From NCBI GenBank assembly GCA_030652215.1, contig JAUSBC010000063.1, positions 1 through 53,084 of the forward strand: a stretch of 53,084 bases of DNA. Direction: 5' to 3'. The notes beneath the pieces were generated by a model, which was given only the letters and a program-made list of their open reading frames with translations, was not told the DNA's origin and made no database searches. Positions 1 through 9,692 of this stretch are shown piece by piece; within the stretch, counting starts at the first letter, position 1; each line of letters begins with the position of its first letter. This stretch comes from Sideroxyarcus sp. GTDB lineage: Bacteria; Pseudomonadota; Gammaproteobacteria; Burkholderiales; Gallionellaceae. The position numbers were made by a program, and so were the translations under genes.

Positions 1-1
1 C

Positions 2-439
2 GCGACTTACATCACCTTCCATCCGGAAGCGTCCGAGCACATCGACCGCACCATCGGCCTGATCAAGGAAAGCGGCTGCAAGGCCGGTCTGGTGTTCAAT
101 CCCGCCACCCCGCTGGACATCCTGCAATACACATTGCCCAAGCTGGACATGGTGCTGCTGATGTCGGTGAACCCCGGGTTCGGCGGCCAGAAGTTCATTC
201 CCCACGTGCTGGATAAAGCACGCGCCGTGCGCAAGATGATAGACGCAGGCAAGTACAACTGTCGTCTGGAGATCGACGGCGGCGTGGGCCCGGCCAACAT
301 CAAAGAAGTGGCTGAAGCCGGTGTGGACACCTTCGTCGCCGGCTCCGCTGTGTTCGGCAAAAAGAACGACAAGGACAAGAACCACTACAACACCATCATC
401 GCCGAACTGCGCGCGGAGTTGGCAAAAGTCGGCAAGTAA
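2..439 (+). CDS. rpe: Ribulose-phosphate 3-epimerase, C-terminal part
   Basis: Interconverts ribulose 5-phosphate and xylulose 5-phosphate in the Calvin and pentose phosphate cycles; cytoplasmic TIM barrel. The 5' end lies outside the window, and the frame is open from base 2 to the TAA at 437-439. Family motifs are visible: [10 protein letters not shown], the DGGV strand and the AGSAVFG phosphate-binding end. The stop overlaps the next start as TAATG (437-441), so gph is probably translationally coupled. In an autotroph this pair fits RuBisCO metabolism, with epimerase for ribulose phosphate regeneration and phosphatase for 2-phosphoglycolate; that link is inferred from the pairing alone. 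Confidence 0.96.
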   Translation, partial: ATYITFHPEASEHIDRTIGLIKESGCKAGLVFNPATPLDILQYTLPKLDMVLLMSVNPGFGGQKFIPHVLDKARAVRKMIDAGKYNCRLEIDGGVGPANIKEVAEAGVDTFVAGSAVFGKKNDKDKNHYNTIIAELRAELAKVGK

Positions 440-1125
440 TGTCGTTCAAACAATTCCCGCTCCCCGTCTCCGCCATTGTCATCGACCTCGATGGCACGCT
501 GCTGCACAGCGCGCCGGAGTTGGCGGAGGCGGCGAACCGCATGTTGCGCGACCTGGGCCGTCCGGCCGTGTCGCAAGACTTGCTGGGTAGCTATATCGGC
601 AACGGTATCTCGTGGTTGGTGAAACGCGCGCTGACCGGCGACATGCATGCCGAACCGGATGCTGCCCTGTTCGACAAGGCGGTGCCCGTATTCGACCGCC
701 ACTACCGCGAACTGTTGTTGCACAGCAAACCTTACCCCGGCGTCGTGACCGCCTTGCAGGCAATGCAGGCCGCCGGTTTCAAACTCGGCTGCATCACCAA
801 CAAGGCCGAGCGCTTCACCGAGCCGCTGTTGAAAAGCAGCGGACTTGCGCCCTACTTCAGCATCGTGGTGTCCGGCGATACCCTGTCCGAAAAAAAGCCG
901 CACCCGCTGCCGCTGCTGCACAGCGCGAAGTTTTTCGGCGTGCCCGTGGAAAACATGCTGATGATAGGCGACTCGCTGAGCGACACGCTTGCCGCGCGCG
1001 CTGCCGGCTGCCCGGTATTCTGCGTGCCTTATGGTTATAATCACGGCAAACCGGTGGACGGCCTGGATCTGGATGCAGTGATACCCGATCTGGCCGGCGC
1101 ATTAAAACTCATTGAACACGTTTGA
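439..1125 (+). CDS. gph: Phosphoglycolate phosphatase (HAD family)
   Basis: Dephosphorylates 2-phosphoglycolate to glycolate in the cytoplasm. At 228 residues it has the family's usual length. HAD motif I is DLDGTLLHS near residue 16 (nucleophile Asp plus general-acid Asp), motif II lies around the ITNKAERF segment, the motif III Lys is in SEKKPHP, and motif IV is MIGDSLSDT. The ATG overlaps the rpe stop by one base. rpe-gph followed by trpE is a common proteobacterial order. Other HAD phosphatases share the motifs, but length and context favour Gph. Confidence 0.93.
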   Translation: MSFKQFPLPVSAIVIDLDGTLLHSAPELAEAANRMLRDLGRPAVSQDLLGSYIGNGISWLVKRALTGDMHAEPDAALFDKAVPVFDRHYRELLLHSKPYPGVVTALQAMQAAGFKLGCITNKAERFTEPLLKSSGLAPYFSIVVSGDTLSEKKPHPLPLLHSAKFFGVPVENMLMIGDSLSDTLAARAAGCPVFCVPYGYNHGKPVDGLDLDAVIPDLAGALKLIEHV

Positions 1126-1172
1126 ATATGAAACCGAACAACCTCCTCAGTTGGCGATGGTGCTGATGCTTT

Positions 1173-1245
1173 TGTAGGGTGCAATAAGCGAAAGCGCATT
1201 GCACAAAACATAAGGCGCAATGCCCGTTGGTTATTGGGCCCTACA
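1173..1245. repeat. Intergenic imperfect palindrome upstream of trpE
   Basis: The segment starts TGTAGGGTGCAATAA and ends TTATTGGGCCCTACA, so its outer arms are inverted with a few mismatches, and an inner pair GCGCATTGC/GCGCAATGC also matches. It fills most of the gph-trpE gap and ends 20 bases before the trpE start. Its outer TGTAGGG/CCCTACA ends resemble the repeats at 7481-7617 and 22326-22380, so it looks like one member of a dispersed intergenic family. No Trp-rich leader peptide is seen here. Confidence 0.65.
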
Positions 1246-1264
1246 ACGACTCAGGAGGTTAATC

Positions 1265-2752
1265 ATGCTGTCTCCCATCACCGAACAAGAATTCAACGCA
1301 CTCGCCAAACAGGGCTACAACCGCATTCCGCTCGCGGTTGAGACCTTTGCCGATCTCGATACGCCGCTGTCGCTATACCTCAAGCTTGCCAACCAGCCGT
1401 ATTCTTACCTGCTGGAATCGGTGCAGGGCGGCGAGCGTTTCGGGCGCTATTCCTTCATCGGCCTGCCGGCGTCCACGCGCATTACGGTGCGCGGCAAACA
1501 AGTCACGCTGACCACCCCCGAAGGTGAAACCGCGCAGGAAGTCGCCAATCCGCTGGACTACATCGAGGAATACCAGTCGCGCTTCAAAGTCGCCCCGCTG
1601 TCCGGCCTGCCGCGTTTTACCGGCGGCCTGGCCGGCTACTTCGGCTACGACACGGTGCGCTACATCGAGCCGCGCCTCGCCAAAACTTCCAAGAAGGACA
1701 TCATCGGCACGCCCGATATCCTGTTGATGCTCACCGAACAACTGGCGGTGATCGACAACCTGAGCGGCAAGCTGACCTTCATCGTGTACGCCGATCCCGC
1801 GCATGCCGACGCCTACGAGACTGCACTGAAACGCCTGTACACGCTGCAGCGCGCCCTGCGCCAGCCGGTGCAGATTCCCGATGCGCCGCAGACGCGCCGC
1901 TTCGAGGCGAAATCGGAATTCGGCGAAGCCGCGTTCAAGGCCGCAGTGGAAAAATCCCGGCAATACATTTTCGACGGCGACATCATGCAGGTCGTGCTGT
2001 CGCAGCGCATGTCGCAGCCCTTCCCCGCGCAGCCTTTGTCGCTGTACCGAGCGTTGCGCAGCATCAATCCCTCGCCCTACATGTTCTATTACGACATGGG
2101 CGACCATCACGTGGTCGGCTCCTCACCGGAGATATTGGTGCGACTGGAAGGAGATGATGTCACCGTGCGCCCCATCGCCGGCACGCGCCCGCGCGGTAAA
2201 ACGCAGCAGAAAGATGCCGAGTTGGCGGAAGAATTGCTGGCCGACCCGAAAGAGCTGGCCGAACACCTGATGTTGATCGACCTGGGCCGCAACGACATTG
2301 GCCGCGTGGCGCAGAGCGGCACCGTGAAGCTCACCGACAAGATGGTGATCGAGCGCTATTCGCATGTGATGCACATCGTCTCCAACGTCGAGGCAAAACT
2401 GAAAGAAGGACTGAGTGCGATGGACGTGCTCAAGGCCACCTTCCCCGCCGGCACGGTAAGCGGCGCCGCCAAAGTGCGCGCAATGGAGATCATTGACGAA
2501 CTGGAACCCAGCAAACGCGGCATCTACGCAGGCGCGGTCGGCTACCTCGGCTTCAACGGCGACATGGATGTCGCCATCGCGCTGCGCACCGCTGTGGTGA
2601 AAGACAAGACGCTGTATGTGCAGGCCGGCGCCGGCATCGTCGCCGACTCGGTACCCGAAAGCGAATGGCAGGAGACGCAGAACAAGGCGCGCGCCGTGCT
2701 GCGCGCGGCAGAGATGGTGCTGGACGGGCTGGATGCCCGGGCGCACCGCTAA
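1265..2752 (+). CDS. trpE: Anthranilate synthase component I
   Basis: Chorismate-using subunit that makes anthranilate with ammonia from TrpG; first step of tryptophan synthesis, cytoplasmic. 495 residues. The start is ATG 1265, with a strong AGGAGG at 1252-1257; an in-frame upstream ATG at 1220 lies inside the palindrome and lacks such a site. Visible motifs are LLES near residue 42 and NPSPYM (tryptophan feedback pocket), [20 protein letters not shown], and [16 protein letters not shown] in the chorismate site. The stop is one base from the end of the opposing gene, with no terminator between them. The usual partner trpG lies beyond that opposing gene. Confidence 0.97.
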   Translation: MLSPITEQEFNALAKQGYNRIPLAVETFADLDTPLSLYLKLANQPYSYLLESVQGGERFGRYSFIGLPASTRITVRGKQVTLTTPEGETAQEVANPLDYIEEYQSRFKVAPLSGLPRFTGGLAGYFGYDTVRYIEPRLAKTSKKDIIGTPDILLMLTEQLAVIDNLSGKLTFIVYADPAHADAYETALKRLYTLQRALRQPVQIPDAPQTRRFEAKSEFGEAAFKAAVEKSRQYIFDGDIMQVVLSQRMSQPFPAQPLSLYRALRSINPSPYMFYYDMGDHHVVGSSPEILVRLEGDDVTVRPIAGTRPRGKTQQKDAELAEELLADPKELAEHLMLIDLGRNDIGRVAQSGTVKLTDKMVIERYSHVMHIVSNVEAKLKEGLSAMDVLKATFPAGTVSGAAKVRAMEIIDELEPSKRGIYAGAVGYLGFNGDMDVAIALRTAVVKDKTLYVQAGAGIVADSVPESEWQETQNKARAVLRAAEMVLDGLDARAHR

Positions 2753-2753
2753 A

Positions 2754-5666
2754 CTAGAAATTCATTTCCAGGGTTGCTCCCCAGGTTGTATCCGGTTTGT
2801 AGTTGTCCAGCCAGCGCAGGAACTCGTGCTCCGGCATGGGATGGCCGATGGCGTAACCCTGGGCCATGTCGCAGCCCATGTTCTGCAGCACAGCGAGGTG
2901 TTCGATCAACTCGACACCTTCCGCCACCGAGGTCTTGCCGAAGGCTTTGGTCAACCCCAGGATGCCTTGCACGATGGCCAGGTCGTCGGCGTTTTCCAGC
3001 ATGTCGCGCACGAACGACTGGTCGATCTTGACCGTGTCCACCGGCAGGTGACGGAAGTAGGTCATCGACGAATAACCCGTGCCGAAATCGTCCAGCGCCG
3101 TGCTGATGCCCAGCTCCCGGCATTCGTTGATCAGGCGCTTCACCTTGTCCAGGTCTTCGAGTGCGGCCGTTTCCAGAATTTCCAGTTCCAGATGCCGGGC
3201 GATGTCGGCACGTCCCGTCAGTGCCTCGGTCAGTTTGACCATGAAAGCGGGCGCCAACATTTGGCGCGCGGCGACGTTGATGCTGGCGGTCAAGCCCAGT
3301 CCCATCTCGTGCCAGCGGTTTAGCGTGGCGACTGCTTCCCTGATGACGTAGTCGCCGATATCGACGATGAGGTCGTCGTTTTCCAACTGCGGCAGGAACA
3401 GGCCAGGCGGCATGATGGAGCCGTCCGCCTGTTTCCAGCGCAGCAGCGCCTCGGCGCCCACCACATGTCCATGCGTCAACTCCACTTTGGGCTGCCAATA
3501 CAGCACGAAATCGCCCATTGCCAACGCGGCGTGCACTTTGGTTCTCAATTCGCGCAGCAATTTGGTCTGCTGGTCGTACTTGGGATCGAAGTGATGCATG
3601 CGGTTGCGCCCCAATTGCTTGGCCTGATACATCGCCTGGTCGGCATGGCGCAGCAGCACATCGGTATCGTTGTGGTCGGCCGGATAGAAGGTGACGCCGA
3701 CGCTGGCGGAAACGCTCACTTCTGCGCCGCTGGGCAATGCGCAGGGCTGGGTCACGATTTCCAGCACGCGCGCCAATACCGGATCGCTTTCCTGCTCGCT
3801 GTCCAGATCGGTCAGCAACAGCACGAATTCGTCGCCGCCCAGGCGGGCGACGGTGTCTTCGGCGCGGACGAACTCCTGCAGACGTCTGGATATTTCCGTC
3901 AGCACGCTGTCGCCCGCCTTGTGCCCGTAGCGGTCGTTGATCGGCTTGAAACCGTCCAGATCCAGATAGCACACGGCAACACTCTTGTTCATGCGATCGG
4001 CCCGCGCAAGCGCCTGCCGCATACGGTCCGCCAGCAGCACGCGGTTGGGCAATCGGGTCAACGCGTCGTAATAGGCCAGACTTTCGATTTGCTCCCGCTG
4101 CTGCTTGTGTTCGGTGATGTCGGTAAAAATGCCGACGTAGTGCGTGATCTTGCCGCTCGTGTCCTTCACCGCCGAGATGCTGAGCTGCTGCGCATATTCG
4201 TCGCCGTTCTTGCGCCGGTTCCACAGTTCACCCGACCAATGGTCCGTCAGCAACAGTTGCTGCCACAGCCGGGTGTAGAACTCGCCGTCATGGCGGCCGG
4301 ACTTGAGCACGCGCGGCGTGCGGCCGACCATTTCCTCGCGCTGGTAACCGGTGATTTCGGCAAATGCTCGGTTGACGTTGATGATCGTGCCCTGCGCATC
4401 GGTGATCAGGATGCCCTCGCTCGCGTCGTGGAACACGCTGGCGGCCAGTTTGAGTTGCTCGTCCGCCTGCTTGCGCTCGGTGATGTCGCGCCAGATCGCC
4501 AGCAAATAGCCCTTGTCGCCTATCTTCACCGAACGGCTGCTCGCCTGGGCCATGCGCACCGAACCGTCCTTGCGCCGGTGCACGACTTCCAGAAAGCTGC
4601 TGCCGTCTATGTCCAGCAACTGCTGCACGCGTTTGTGCAATTGTTCGTGCGTCTGCCCCGTCTGCAATTCGGACAGCGTCAGCGCGGCAAATTCCTCGCG
4701 CGTATAGCCCAGGCCCTCGTGCGCAACCGCGTTGAATTCCGCAAAACCCAGCGTCTCGGCGTCGATCAGCACGATGGCATCCGCCGCCTGGTTGACCAGC
4801 GTGCTGTACATCTCTTCGCGCTCGCGCAATTCCTGTTCGGCAAGCTTGCGCTCTGCACGCAGTGCTTCCAGTTCATGCATGCTGTCGCCGATGAGCTCCA
4901 GGCCGATGCGCTCGAACAGGCCGTGCTGGCTGATCACGCCGAAATAGCGCCCCCCGTCGTCGACTACCACCAGATGGCGCAGGCGCGCCTCCGTCATCGT
5001 CACGATGGCATCGAGCAAGTTGGTGCCCACCGCAACCGTCGTCAACTGCGGACTCATCACCTCGCGCAGCGTCAGTTCCGACACGTCCGCCTGGTCGCGC
5101 ATCATGCGCGGCACGTCGCGCTCGGTGAAAATGCCGAGCGGCATCCCGTCCTGCGTGACCACCACATAGTCCCAGCGTTCGTAGACCATGTGGCGCAAGG
5201 CCGTGGACACCGGCGTGTCGGGCGGAAACTTGGGGGAGCGTCTATCCATCGCCGTGAGCAGATTCTGCATCTTGCCGACGATGCCGAAGCCAAGGTGGCG
5301 GCGCATGTCGCTCTCGCTGATCACACCGATCACCTCGCCCGCGGCGTCGATCACGATCAGGTGATGCAGGGCATACTGGCGCATGAGCAGCAGGCCGTCA
5401 CGAAAGGTATCACTTGCCTGCGCGGTGATCACCGGCGAGGTCATGATTTCGGAAACGGGGGTGGCGGGGGCGGCGCGGACATGCAGCAGCGTCACCAGAT
5501 CGTGTTCGGTCAGTATGCCGAGCAAACGGCCGTGCTGACGCACCACCAGACAGGAGACCGGGGGATAACTCATCAGTTGCGCCGCTTCGCCCAGACTCAT
5601 GTCGGGGGCGACCGCGCGCACCTTGGCGCTCATCAGCTCGCCAAGCGTCACATCTACAACTCTCAT
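2754..5666 (-). CDS. CBS-PAS-GGDEF-EAL cyclic-di-GMP enzyme
   Basis: 970-residue soluble c-di-GMP turnover protein with no clear membrane segment. In order: four CBS-type motifs in two pairs (about 1-260), a short coiled linker, two PAS/PAC units (about 285-520), GGDEF (about 535-690) and EAL (about 705-950). The cyclase motif RLGGDEF is intact near residue 609, with a product-inhibition RxxD (RAED) five residues upstream. The phosphodiesterase residues also look intact: [28 protein letters not shown] and AEGVE. CBS pairs often bind adenine nucleotides, so control by energy charge is plausible but inferred. It lies opposite to, and between, trpE and trpG. Confidence 0.93.
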   Translation of the reverse strand: MRVVDVTLGELMSAKVRAVAPDMSLGEAAQLMSYPPVSCLVVRQHGRLLGILTEHDLVTLLHVRAAPATPVSEIMTSPVITAQASDTFRDGLLLMRQYALHHLIVIDAAGEVIGVISESDMRRHLGFGIVGKMQNLLTAMDRRSPKFPPDTPVSTALRHMVYERWDYVVVTQDGMPLGIFTERDVPRMMRDQADVSELTLREVMSPQLTTVAVGTNLLDAIVTMTEARLRHLVVVDDGGRYFGVISQHGLFERIGLELIGDSMHELEALRAERKLAEQELREREEMYSTLVNQAADAIVLIDAETLGFAEFNAVAHEGLGYTREEFAALTLSELQTGQTHEQLHKRVQQLLDIDGSSFLEVVHRRKDGSVRMAQASSRSVKIGDKGYLLAIWRDITERKQADEQLKLAASVFHDASEGILITDAQGTIINVNRAFAEITGYQREEMVGRTPRVLKSGRHDGEFYTRLWQQLLLTDHWSGELWNRRKNGDEYAQQLSISAVKDTSGKITHYVGIFTDITEHKQQREQIESLAYYDALTRLPNRVLLADRMRQALARADRMNKSVAVCYLDLDGFKPINDRYGHKAGDSVLTEISRRLQEFVRAEDTVARLGGDEFVLLLTDLDSEQESDPVLARVLEIVTQPCALPSGAEVSVSASVGVTFYPADHNDTDVLLRHADQAMYQAKQLGRNRMHHFDPKYDQQTKLLRELRTKVHAALAMGDFVLYWQPKVELTHGHVVGAEALLRWKQADGSIMPPGLFLPQLENDDLIVDIGDYVIREAVATLNRWHEMGLGLTASINVAARQMLAPAFMVKLTEALTGRADIARHLELEILETAALEDLDKVKRLINECRELGISTALDDFGTGYSSMTYFRHLPVDTVKIDQSFVRDMLENADDLAIVQGILGLTKAFGKTSVAEGVELIEHLAVLQNMGCDMAQGYAIGHPMPEHEFLRWLDNYKPDTTWGATLEMNF

Positions 5667-5753
5667 GCTCTCGCTCCGCCTATTCCCATTCGACTGTTCT
5701 GTCCCTTGCAGCGGCTTTTGGCCGCCCTACTCTACAGATCAGTTTTCCTGAGG

Positions 5754-5797
5754 CCGGTTTTAGGGGAGAATCGCCCCTGTCCCGGATATATTTTTTT
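5754..5797 (+). terminator. Possible terminator or attenuator ahead of trpG
   Basis: On the + strand, CCGG (5754-5757) and AGGGG (5762-5766) can pair with CCCCT (5774-5778) and CCGG (5782-5785). An A/T stretch with seven T (5791-5797) follows. This is the form of an intrinsic terminator lying 68 bases before the trpG start. It could attenuate trpG-trpD transcription. No leader peptide rich in Trp codons is visible, so classical ribosome-mediated attenuation is not supported. Confidence 0.35.
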
Positions 5798-5865
5798 GTT
5801 GCTGCCATTTTGCCACCAATCGCAACAATCGGCTCGTGCAAAACACCTTTAGTTTAGGAAAAAAC

Positions 5866-6435
5866 ATGCTGTTAATGATCGACAATTACGATTCATTTAC
5901 CTACAACCTGGTACAGTATTTCGCCGAACTCGGCGCGGATGTGGTGGTACGCCGCAACGACGAGATCGGCGTGGAGCAAATAGCCGCTCTGAACCCGCAG
6001 CACATCGTCGTTTCACCCGGCCCCTGCACGCCGAACGAAGCGGGCGTGTCGGTGGCAGCGATCAAACATTTTGCAGGCAAGATTCCACTGCTCGGCGTCT
6101 GCCTGGGCCACCAGAGCATAGGCCAGGCCTTTGGCGGCAAGATCATCCACGCCAAGACGCTGATGCACGGCAAGACCTCGCAGATTCACCACAACAGCAA
6201 CAGCGTATTCACGGGCCTGCCCAATCCTTTCACCGCCACGCGCTACCATTCGCTGGTGATCGAGCGCGAAACGCTGCCGGAGTGCCTGGAGATCACCGCG
6301 TGGACCGACGACGGCGAGATCATGGGCGTGCGCCACAAGACAATCGCCGTGCACGGCGTGCAATTTCATCCCGAGTCCATCCTCACCGAGCATGGACACG
6401 ACATGCTGAAGAATTTTCTGGAAGGGAAAAAATAA
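5866..6435 (+). CDS. trpG: Anthranilate synthase component II (glutamine amidotransferase)
   Basis: Class I glutamine amidotransferase that supplies ammonia to TrpE; it may also serve aminodeoxychorismate synthase as PabA. 189 residues, the usual length. Start ATG 5866 was chosen because [14 protein letters not shown] is the conserved N-terminus and AGGAAA precedes it; an in-frame upstream ATG (5836) adds ten unconserved residues. The triad is visible: the Cys in GVCLGHQS and the His and Glu in GVQFHPES. Two bases separate its stop from trpD, so the two are co-transcribed. The promoter must lie in 5667-5865, because trpE is cut off by an opposing gene. Confidence 0.95.
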   Translation: MLLMIDNYDSFTYNLVQYFAELGADVVVRRNDEIGVEQIAALNPQHIVVSPGPCTPNEAGVSVAAIKHFAGKIPLLGVCLGHQSIGQAFGGKIIHAKTLMHGKTSQIHHNSNSVFTGLPNPFTATRYHSLVIERETLPECLEITAWTDDGEIMGVRHKTIAVHGVQFHPESILTEHGHDMLKNFLEGKK

Positions 6436-6437
6436 CC

Positions 6438-7460
6438 ATGATCACGCCGCAACAAGCCCTGGTACGTTTGATCGAACAACGCGAGATTTTTTACGACGAA
6501 ATGCTGTCGCTGATGCGGAAAATCATGAGCGGCGAAGTCACGCCGACCATGATCGCGGCCATTCTCGTCGGGCTGCGCGTAAAAAAAGAAACGATAGGCG
6601 AGATATCCGCTGCGGCTTTTGTGATGCGCGAGTTCGCCACCAAGGTGCCGGTCACCAAACGCGATCATCTGGTGGACACCTGCGGCACCGGCGGCGATGC
6701 GGCGCACACCTTCAACGTCTCTACCGCGAGCGCACTGGTTGCGGCGGCTGCGGGTGCGCGCGTGGCCAAGCACGGCGGGCGTTCGGTGTCGTCGACCTGC
6801 GGCTCGGCGGACGTGCTGGAAGCGCTGGGCGTCAACCTCAACCTGACACCGGAACAGGTGGGACACAGCATCGATTCGATCGGCATCGGCTTCATGTTTG
6901 CGCCCAACTTTCACGGCGCGATGAAGCATGCCGCCCCCGTGCGCAAGGAACTGGGCGTGCGCACCCTGTTCAACGTGCTGGGCCCGCTCACCAACCCCGC
7001 AGGCGCCGAGAATCAGGTAATGGGCGTATTCCACCCCGACCTGGTCGGCATCCAGGCACGCGTGCTGCAACGCCTCGGCAGCCGCCATGTACTGATCGTT
7101 CACGGCAGTGACGGTCTGGACGAGATCACCATCAGCGGCCCGAGCTACGTCGCTGAATTGAAGAACGGACAGGTGGAGGAATACACCGTCACCCCCGAGA
7201 CGTTCGGCCTGCAGACTGCGCCGCTGGATTCCATCCGCGTCGGCAACGCGGCAGATGCCAAAGCCATGCTGCTCGGCGTACTCGACAACCAGACGGGTGC
7301 TGCGCGCGACATCGTGCTGCTCAACGCGGGTGCGGCGATCTATGCGGCCGGATTGGCAGAGACTCTGGCGCTGGGCGTGAAGAAGGCGGCTGAAGTCATC
7401 GCCAGCGGCGCGGCCAAAGCCAAGCTGGCGCAACTGGTTCAAATCAGCAACGCAAACTAA
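6438..7460 (+). CDS. trpD: Anthranilate phosphoribosyltransferase
   Basis: Transfers the phosphoribosyl group from PRPP to anthranilate, the second tryptophan-specific step; cytoplasmic. 340 residues. Start ATG 6438 (MITPQQAL) follows trpG by two bases; the open frame reaches further upstream but only inside trpG. Motifs: CGTGGD (PRPP site), [15 protein letters not shown] and SADVLEALG. In related bacteria trpC often follows trpD, but here a palindromic repeat and relA follow, so trpC must be elsewhere or absent. Confidence 0.97.
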   Translation: MITPQQALVRLIEQREIFYDEMLSLMRKIMSGEVTPTMIAAILVGLRVKKETIGEISAAAFVMREFATKVPVTKRDHLVDTCGTGGDAAHTFNVSTASALVAAAAGARVAKHGGRSVSSTCGSADVLEALGVNLNLTPEQVGHSIDSIGIGFMFAPNFHGAMKHAAPVRKELGVRTLFNVLGPLTNPAGAENQVMGVFHPDLVGIQARVLQRLGSRHVLIVHGSDGLDEITISGPSYVAELKNGQVEEYTVTPETFGLQTAPLDSIRVGNAADAKAMLLGVLDNQTGAARDIVLLNAGAAIYAAGLAETLALGVKKAAEVIASGAAKAKLAQLVQISNAN

Positions 7461-7480
7461 TATGACTCAAATGAAGCCGC

Positions 7481-7617
7481 GTAAGGTGGGCACGTTTTTG
7501 GTGCCCACGCGGGGGAGGACGTCGGGTTCCCAACGGCTGCACCATTCCCCGTTCGCACTGCGCACGCGGAAATTCCATGCACTAACCGCGTGGGCACATA
7601 ATCGTGCCCACCCTACA
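7481..7617. repeat. Large palindromic intergenic repeat between trpD and relA
   Basis: The left end reads GTAAGGTGGGCACG and the right end CGTGCCCACCCTAC, forming long inverted arms around GTGCCCACGCGG/CCGCGTGGGCAC inner arms. It fills almost the whole gap and ends two bases before the relA ATG, so transcripts reading through it would carry a long hairpin directly at the relA start. Part of the same sequence family occurs at 22326-22380. Confidence 0.7.
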
Positions 7618-7619
7618 TA

Positions 7620-9596
7620 ATGGTCTCGATACAGCACCAATTCCCCCCGCTAGCCGGGCAGGATAGCGCCGACATCCAGCGCTGGCTGGGCGCGTTATCC
7701 GGGGTTTACGCCCCGGCCGAAATCGACGTGATACGCCGCGCGTGCGAACTTGCTGCGCCGCTTTACCACGAAAAAACCGACATCACCGGCACGCCCTTGC
7801 TGCAGCACGCACTCGGCTCGGCGTCCATCCTGCTCGGCCTGCACATGGATCACGAGACCATTGCGGCCACCGCGCTGCATGCCGTACCGAACTACCTGGA
7901 CGACTGGGCCGAAGTGCTCACCGAGCGCTTCGGCCGCAGCGTGACCGGCCTGGTCGAAGGCATTTCGCGCATGGAACAGATACGCCAGTTCAGCGAAGTG
8001 CGCGTTCCGACCCCCAAGGACAAGGACGAAACAGCGCAGCAGATCGAAAGCCTGCGCCAGATGCTACTGGCAATGGTGGAAGACATCCGCGTGGTGCTGA
8101 TCAAGCTCGCCGAGCGCACACAAACCCTGCGCAACCTCTCCGGCGCGCCTGCCGAGCAGCAGCAACAGATCGCGCAGGAAACGCAAAGCATCTTCGCACC
8201 GCTAGCCAACCGCCTCGGAGTGTGGCAGATCAAATGGGAACTGGAAGACCTGTCCACGCGCTATCTGGAGCCCGCGCTCTACAAACAGATCGCCAAGCTG
8301 CTCGACGAGCGGCGCGTGGACCGGGAGCAGTACATCAGCAACGTGCTGGCACAGCTGCAGCAAAAGCTGGAATCGGCCGGCATCAAGGGCGAAGTGAGCG
8401 GACGCCCGAAGCACATCTACAGCATCATCAACAAGATGAAGCGCAAGCATCTGGACTTCGACCAGCTCTACGATGTGCGGGCGGTGCGTGTTCTTGTGGA
8501 AGATATCGAGCAATGCTATGCAACGCTCTCCATCGTGCATGAATTGTGGACGCCGATCCAGAAAGAGTTCGACGACTACATCGCGCGCCCCAAATCCAAC
8601 GGCTACCGTTCGCTGCACACCGCCGTGCTCGGCCCGCGCGAACTGCCCGTGGAAGTGCAGATACGCACAAAGCAGATGCACCACGATTCCGAACTCGGCG
8701 TGGCGGCGCACTGGCGCTACAAGGAGAACAAGAAATCCGAAAACAGCGTGGACGAGAAAATCGCCTGGCTGCGCCAGATCCTCGAGTGGAAAGCCGAGCT
8801 GGCCGACAACGGGCTGCAGGAACAATTCAAGAACGAAGTGCTGCAGGATCGCGTGTATGTGCTGACCCCGCAAGGCAAGGTAATCGACCTGCCCGTGGGC
8901 GCAACGCCGGTGGATTTTGCCTACGTGGTGCACACCGACCTCGGACACCGCACGCGCGGCGCCAAACTGGACGGCAGCATCGTGCCGCTCAACACCAAGC
9001 TGCAGAACGGACAGCGAGTTGAGATACTCACCACCAAACAGGGCGGGCCGAGCCGCGACTGGCTGAGCCCGAAACTGGGCTTCCTGAAAAGCGCGCGCGC
9101 CCGCGCCAAAGTGCGGCGCTGGTTCTCAGAGCAGAACCTCGACGACAGCATCGCGCAGGGGCGCATGCTGCTTGACCGCGAGTTGCACCGCATCGGCGTG
9201 ACCGACATCAACCAGGAAAAACTCGCGCAACGCCTGCACTTCAACAAACTGGACGACCTGCTGGCCGCGCTCGGCCGCAGCGAGATCACTGCGGCCCGCA
9301 TTGCACTCGCCGTCCAGAAGGAAATGCCAACCCGGGCCATCGTTGCCAAACCGGCCGCCGCCCGGCCCGCCGCGCAGCGCCCATCCTCAACCGGTGTGCT
9401 GATCGAAGGCGTGGACAACCTGATGATACGCATGGCGAAGTGCTGCAAGCCGGAAGCGCCGCACGCCATCGTCGGCTACATTACGCGCGACCGCGGCATT
9501 ACGGTGCATACGCTAGATTGTTCGTTCATGCAGCGCGTGCCGGAAGACAAGCGGGACCGCTTGCTGGAGGCGGTGTGGACCAGGAAGCCTGTTTGA
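7620..9596 (+). CDS. relA: RelA-type (p)ppGpp synthetase lacking the ACT/RRM domain
   Basis: Makes (p)ppGpp from GTP/GDP and ATP in response to amino-acid starvation. 658 residues. The hydrolase-like domain (about 30-190) is degenerate: LHAVPNY stands near residue 86 where active SpoT-type enzymes have an LHD-type motif, so hydrolysis is not expected. The synthetase domain (about 225-365) carries GRPKHIYSI, EFDDYIA (near 316, acidic RelA-type rather than basic RxKD) and YRSLHTAV. TGS is about 410-470, and the Cys-containing zinc-finger-like segment (KCCKPE) about 605-640. The protein ends at TRKPV and a terminator follows, so the last roughly 80 residues of typical RelA are missing. No Shine-Dalgarno is evident before ATG 7620, which abuts a palindrome. 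Confidence 0.93.
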   Translation: MVSIQHQFPPLAGQDSADIQRWLGALSGVYAPAEIDVIRRACELAAPLYHEKTDITGTPLLQHALGSASILLGLHMDHETIAATALHAVPNYLDDWAEVLTERFGRSVTGLVEGISRMEQIRQFSEVRVPTPKDKDETAQQIESLRQMLLAMVEDIRVVLIKLAERTQTLRNLSGAPAEQQQQIAQETQSIFAPLANRLGVWQIKWELEDLSTRYLEPALYKQIAKLLDERRVDREQYISNVLAQLQQKLESAGIKGEVSGRPKHIYSIINKMKRKHLDFDQLYDVRAVRVLVEDIEQCYATLSIVHELWTPIQKEFDDYIARPKSNGYRSLHTAVLGPRELPVEVQIRTKQMHHDSELGVAAHWRYKENKKSENSVDEKIAWLRQILEWKAELADNGLQEQFKNEVLQDRVYVLTPQGKVIDLPVGATPVDFAYVVHTDLGHRTRGAKLDGSIVPLNTKLQNGQRVEILTTKQGGPSRDWLSPKLGFLKSARARAKVRRWFSEQNLDDSIAQGRMLLDRELHRIGVTDINQEKLAQRLHFNKLDDLLAALGRSEITAARIALAVQKEMPTRAIVAKPAAARPAAQRPSSTGVLIEGVDNLMIRMAKCCKPEAPHAIVGYITRDRGITVHTLDCSFMQRVPEDKRDRLLEAVWTRKPV

Positions 9597-9641
9597 GCGG
9601 CTTGCAGATGCGCCGGCTTTCCGGAAATTGACGAAAAAAAA

Positions 9642-9664
9642 CCCCGCCACACGGGCGGGGTTTT
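9642..9664. terminator. Intrinsic terminator, probably bidirectional
   Basis: CCCCGCC (9642-9648) pairs with GGCGGGG (9654-9660) over a five-base loop, with eight A before and TTTT after. It lies between the convergent relA and the PEP-CTERM gene and can serve both. Confidence 0.9.
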
Positions 9665-9692
9665 AAAAGTACTACTCCTTCAATCTTAGAAC

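Noticed and set aside
1126..1264. Tryptophan attenuator leader peptide before trpE
   Set aside because: No short frame with consecutive Trp codons; the segment is a repeat-type palindrome.
3465..5852. 795-codon open frame opposite the CBS-PAS-GGDEF-EAL gene
   Set aside because: It is the mirror of a strongly supported gene; its product is His/Gln/Arg-rich with no domain, as expected from antisense reading of GC-rich DNA.
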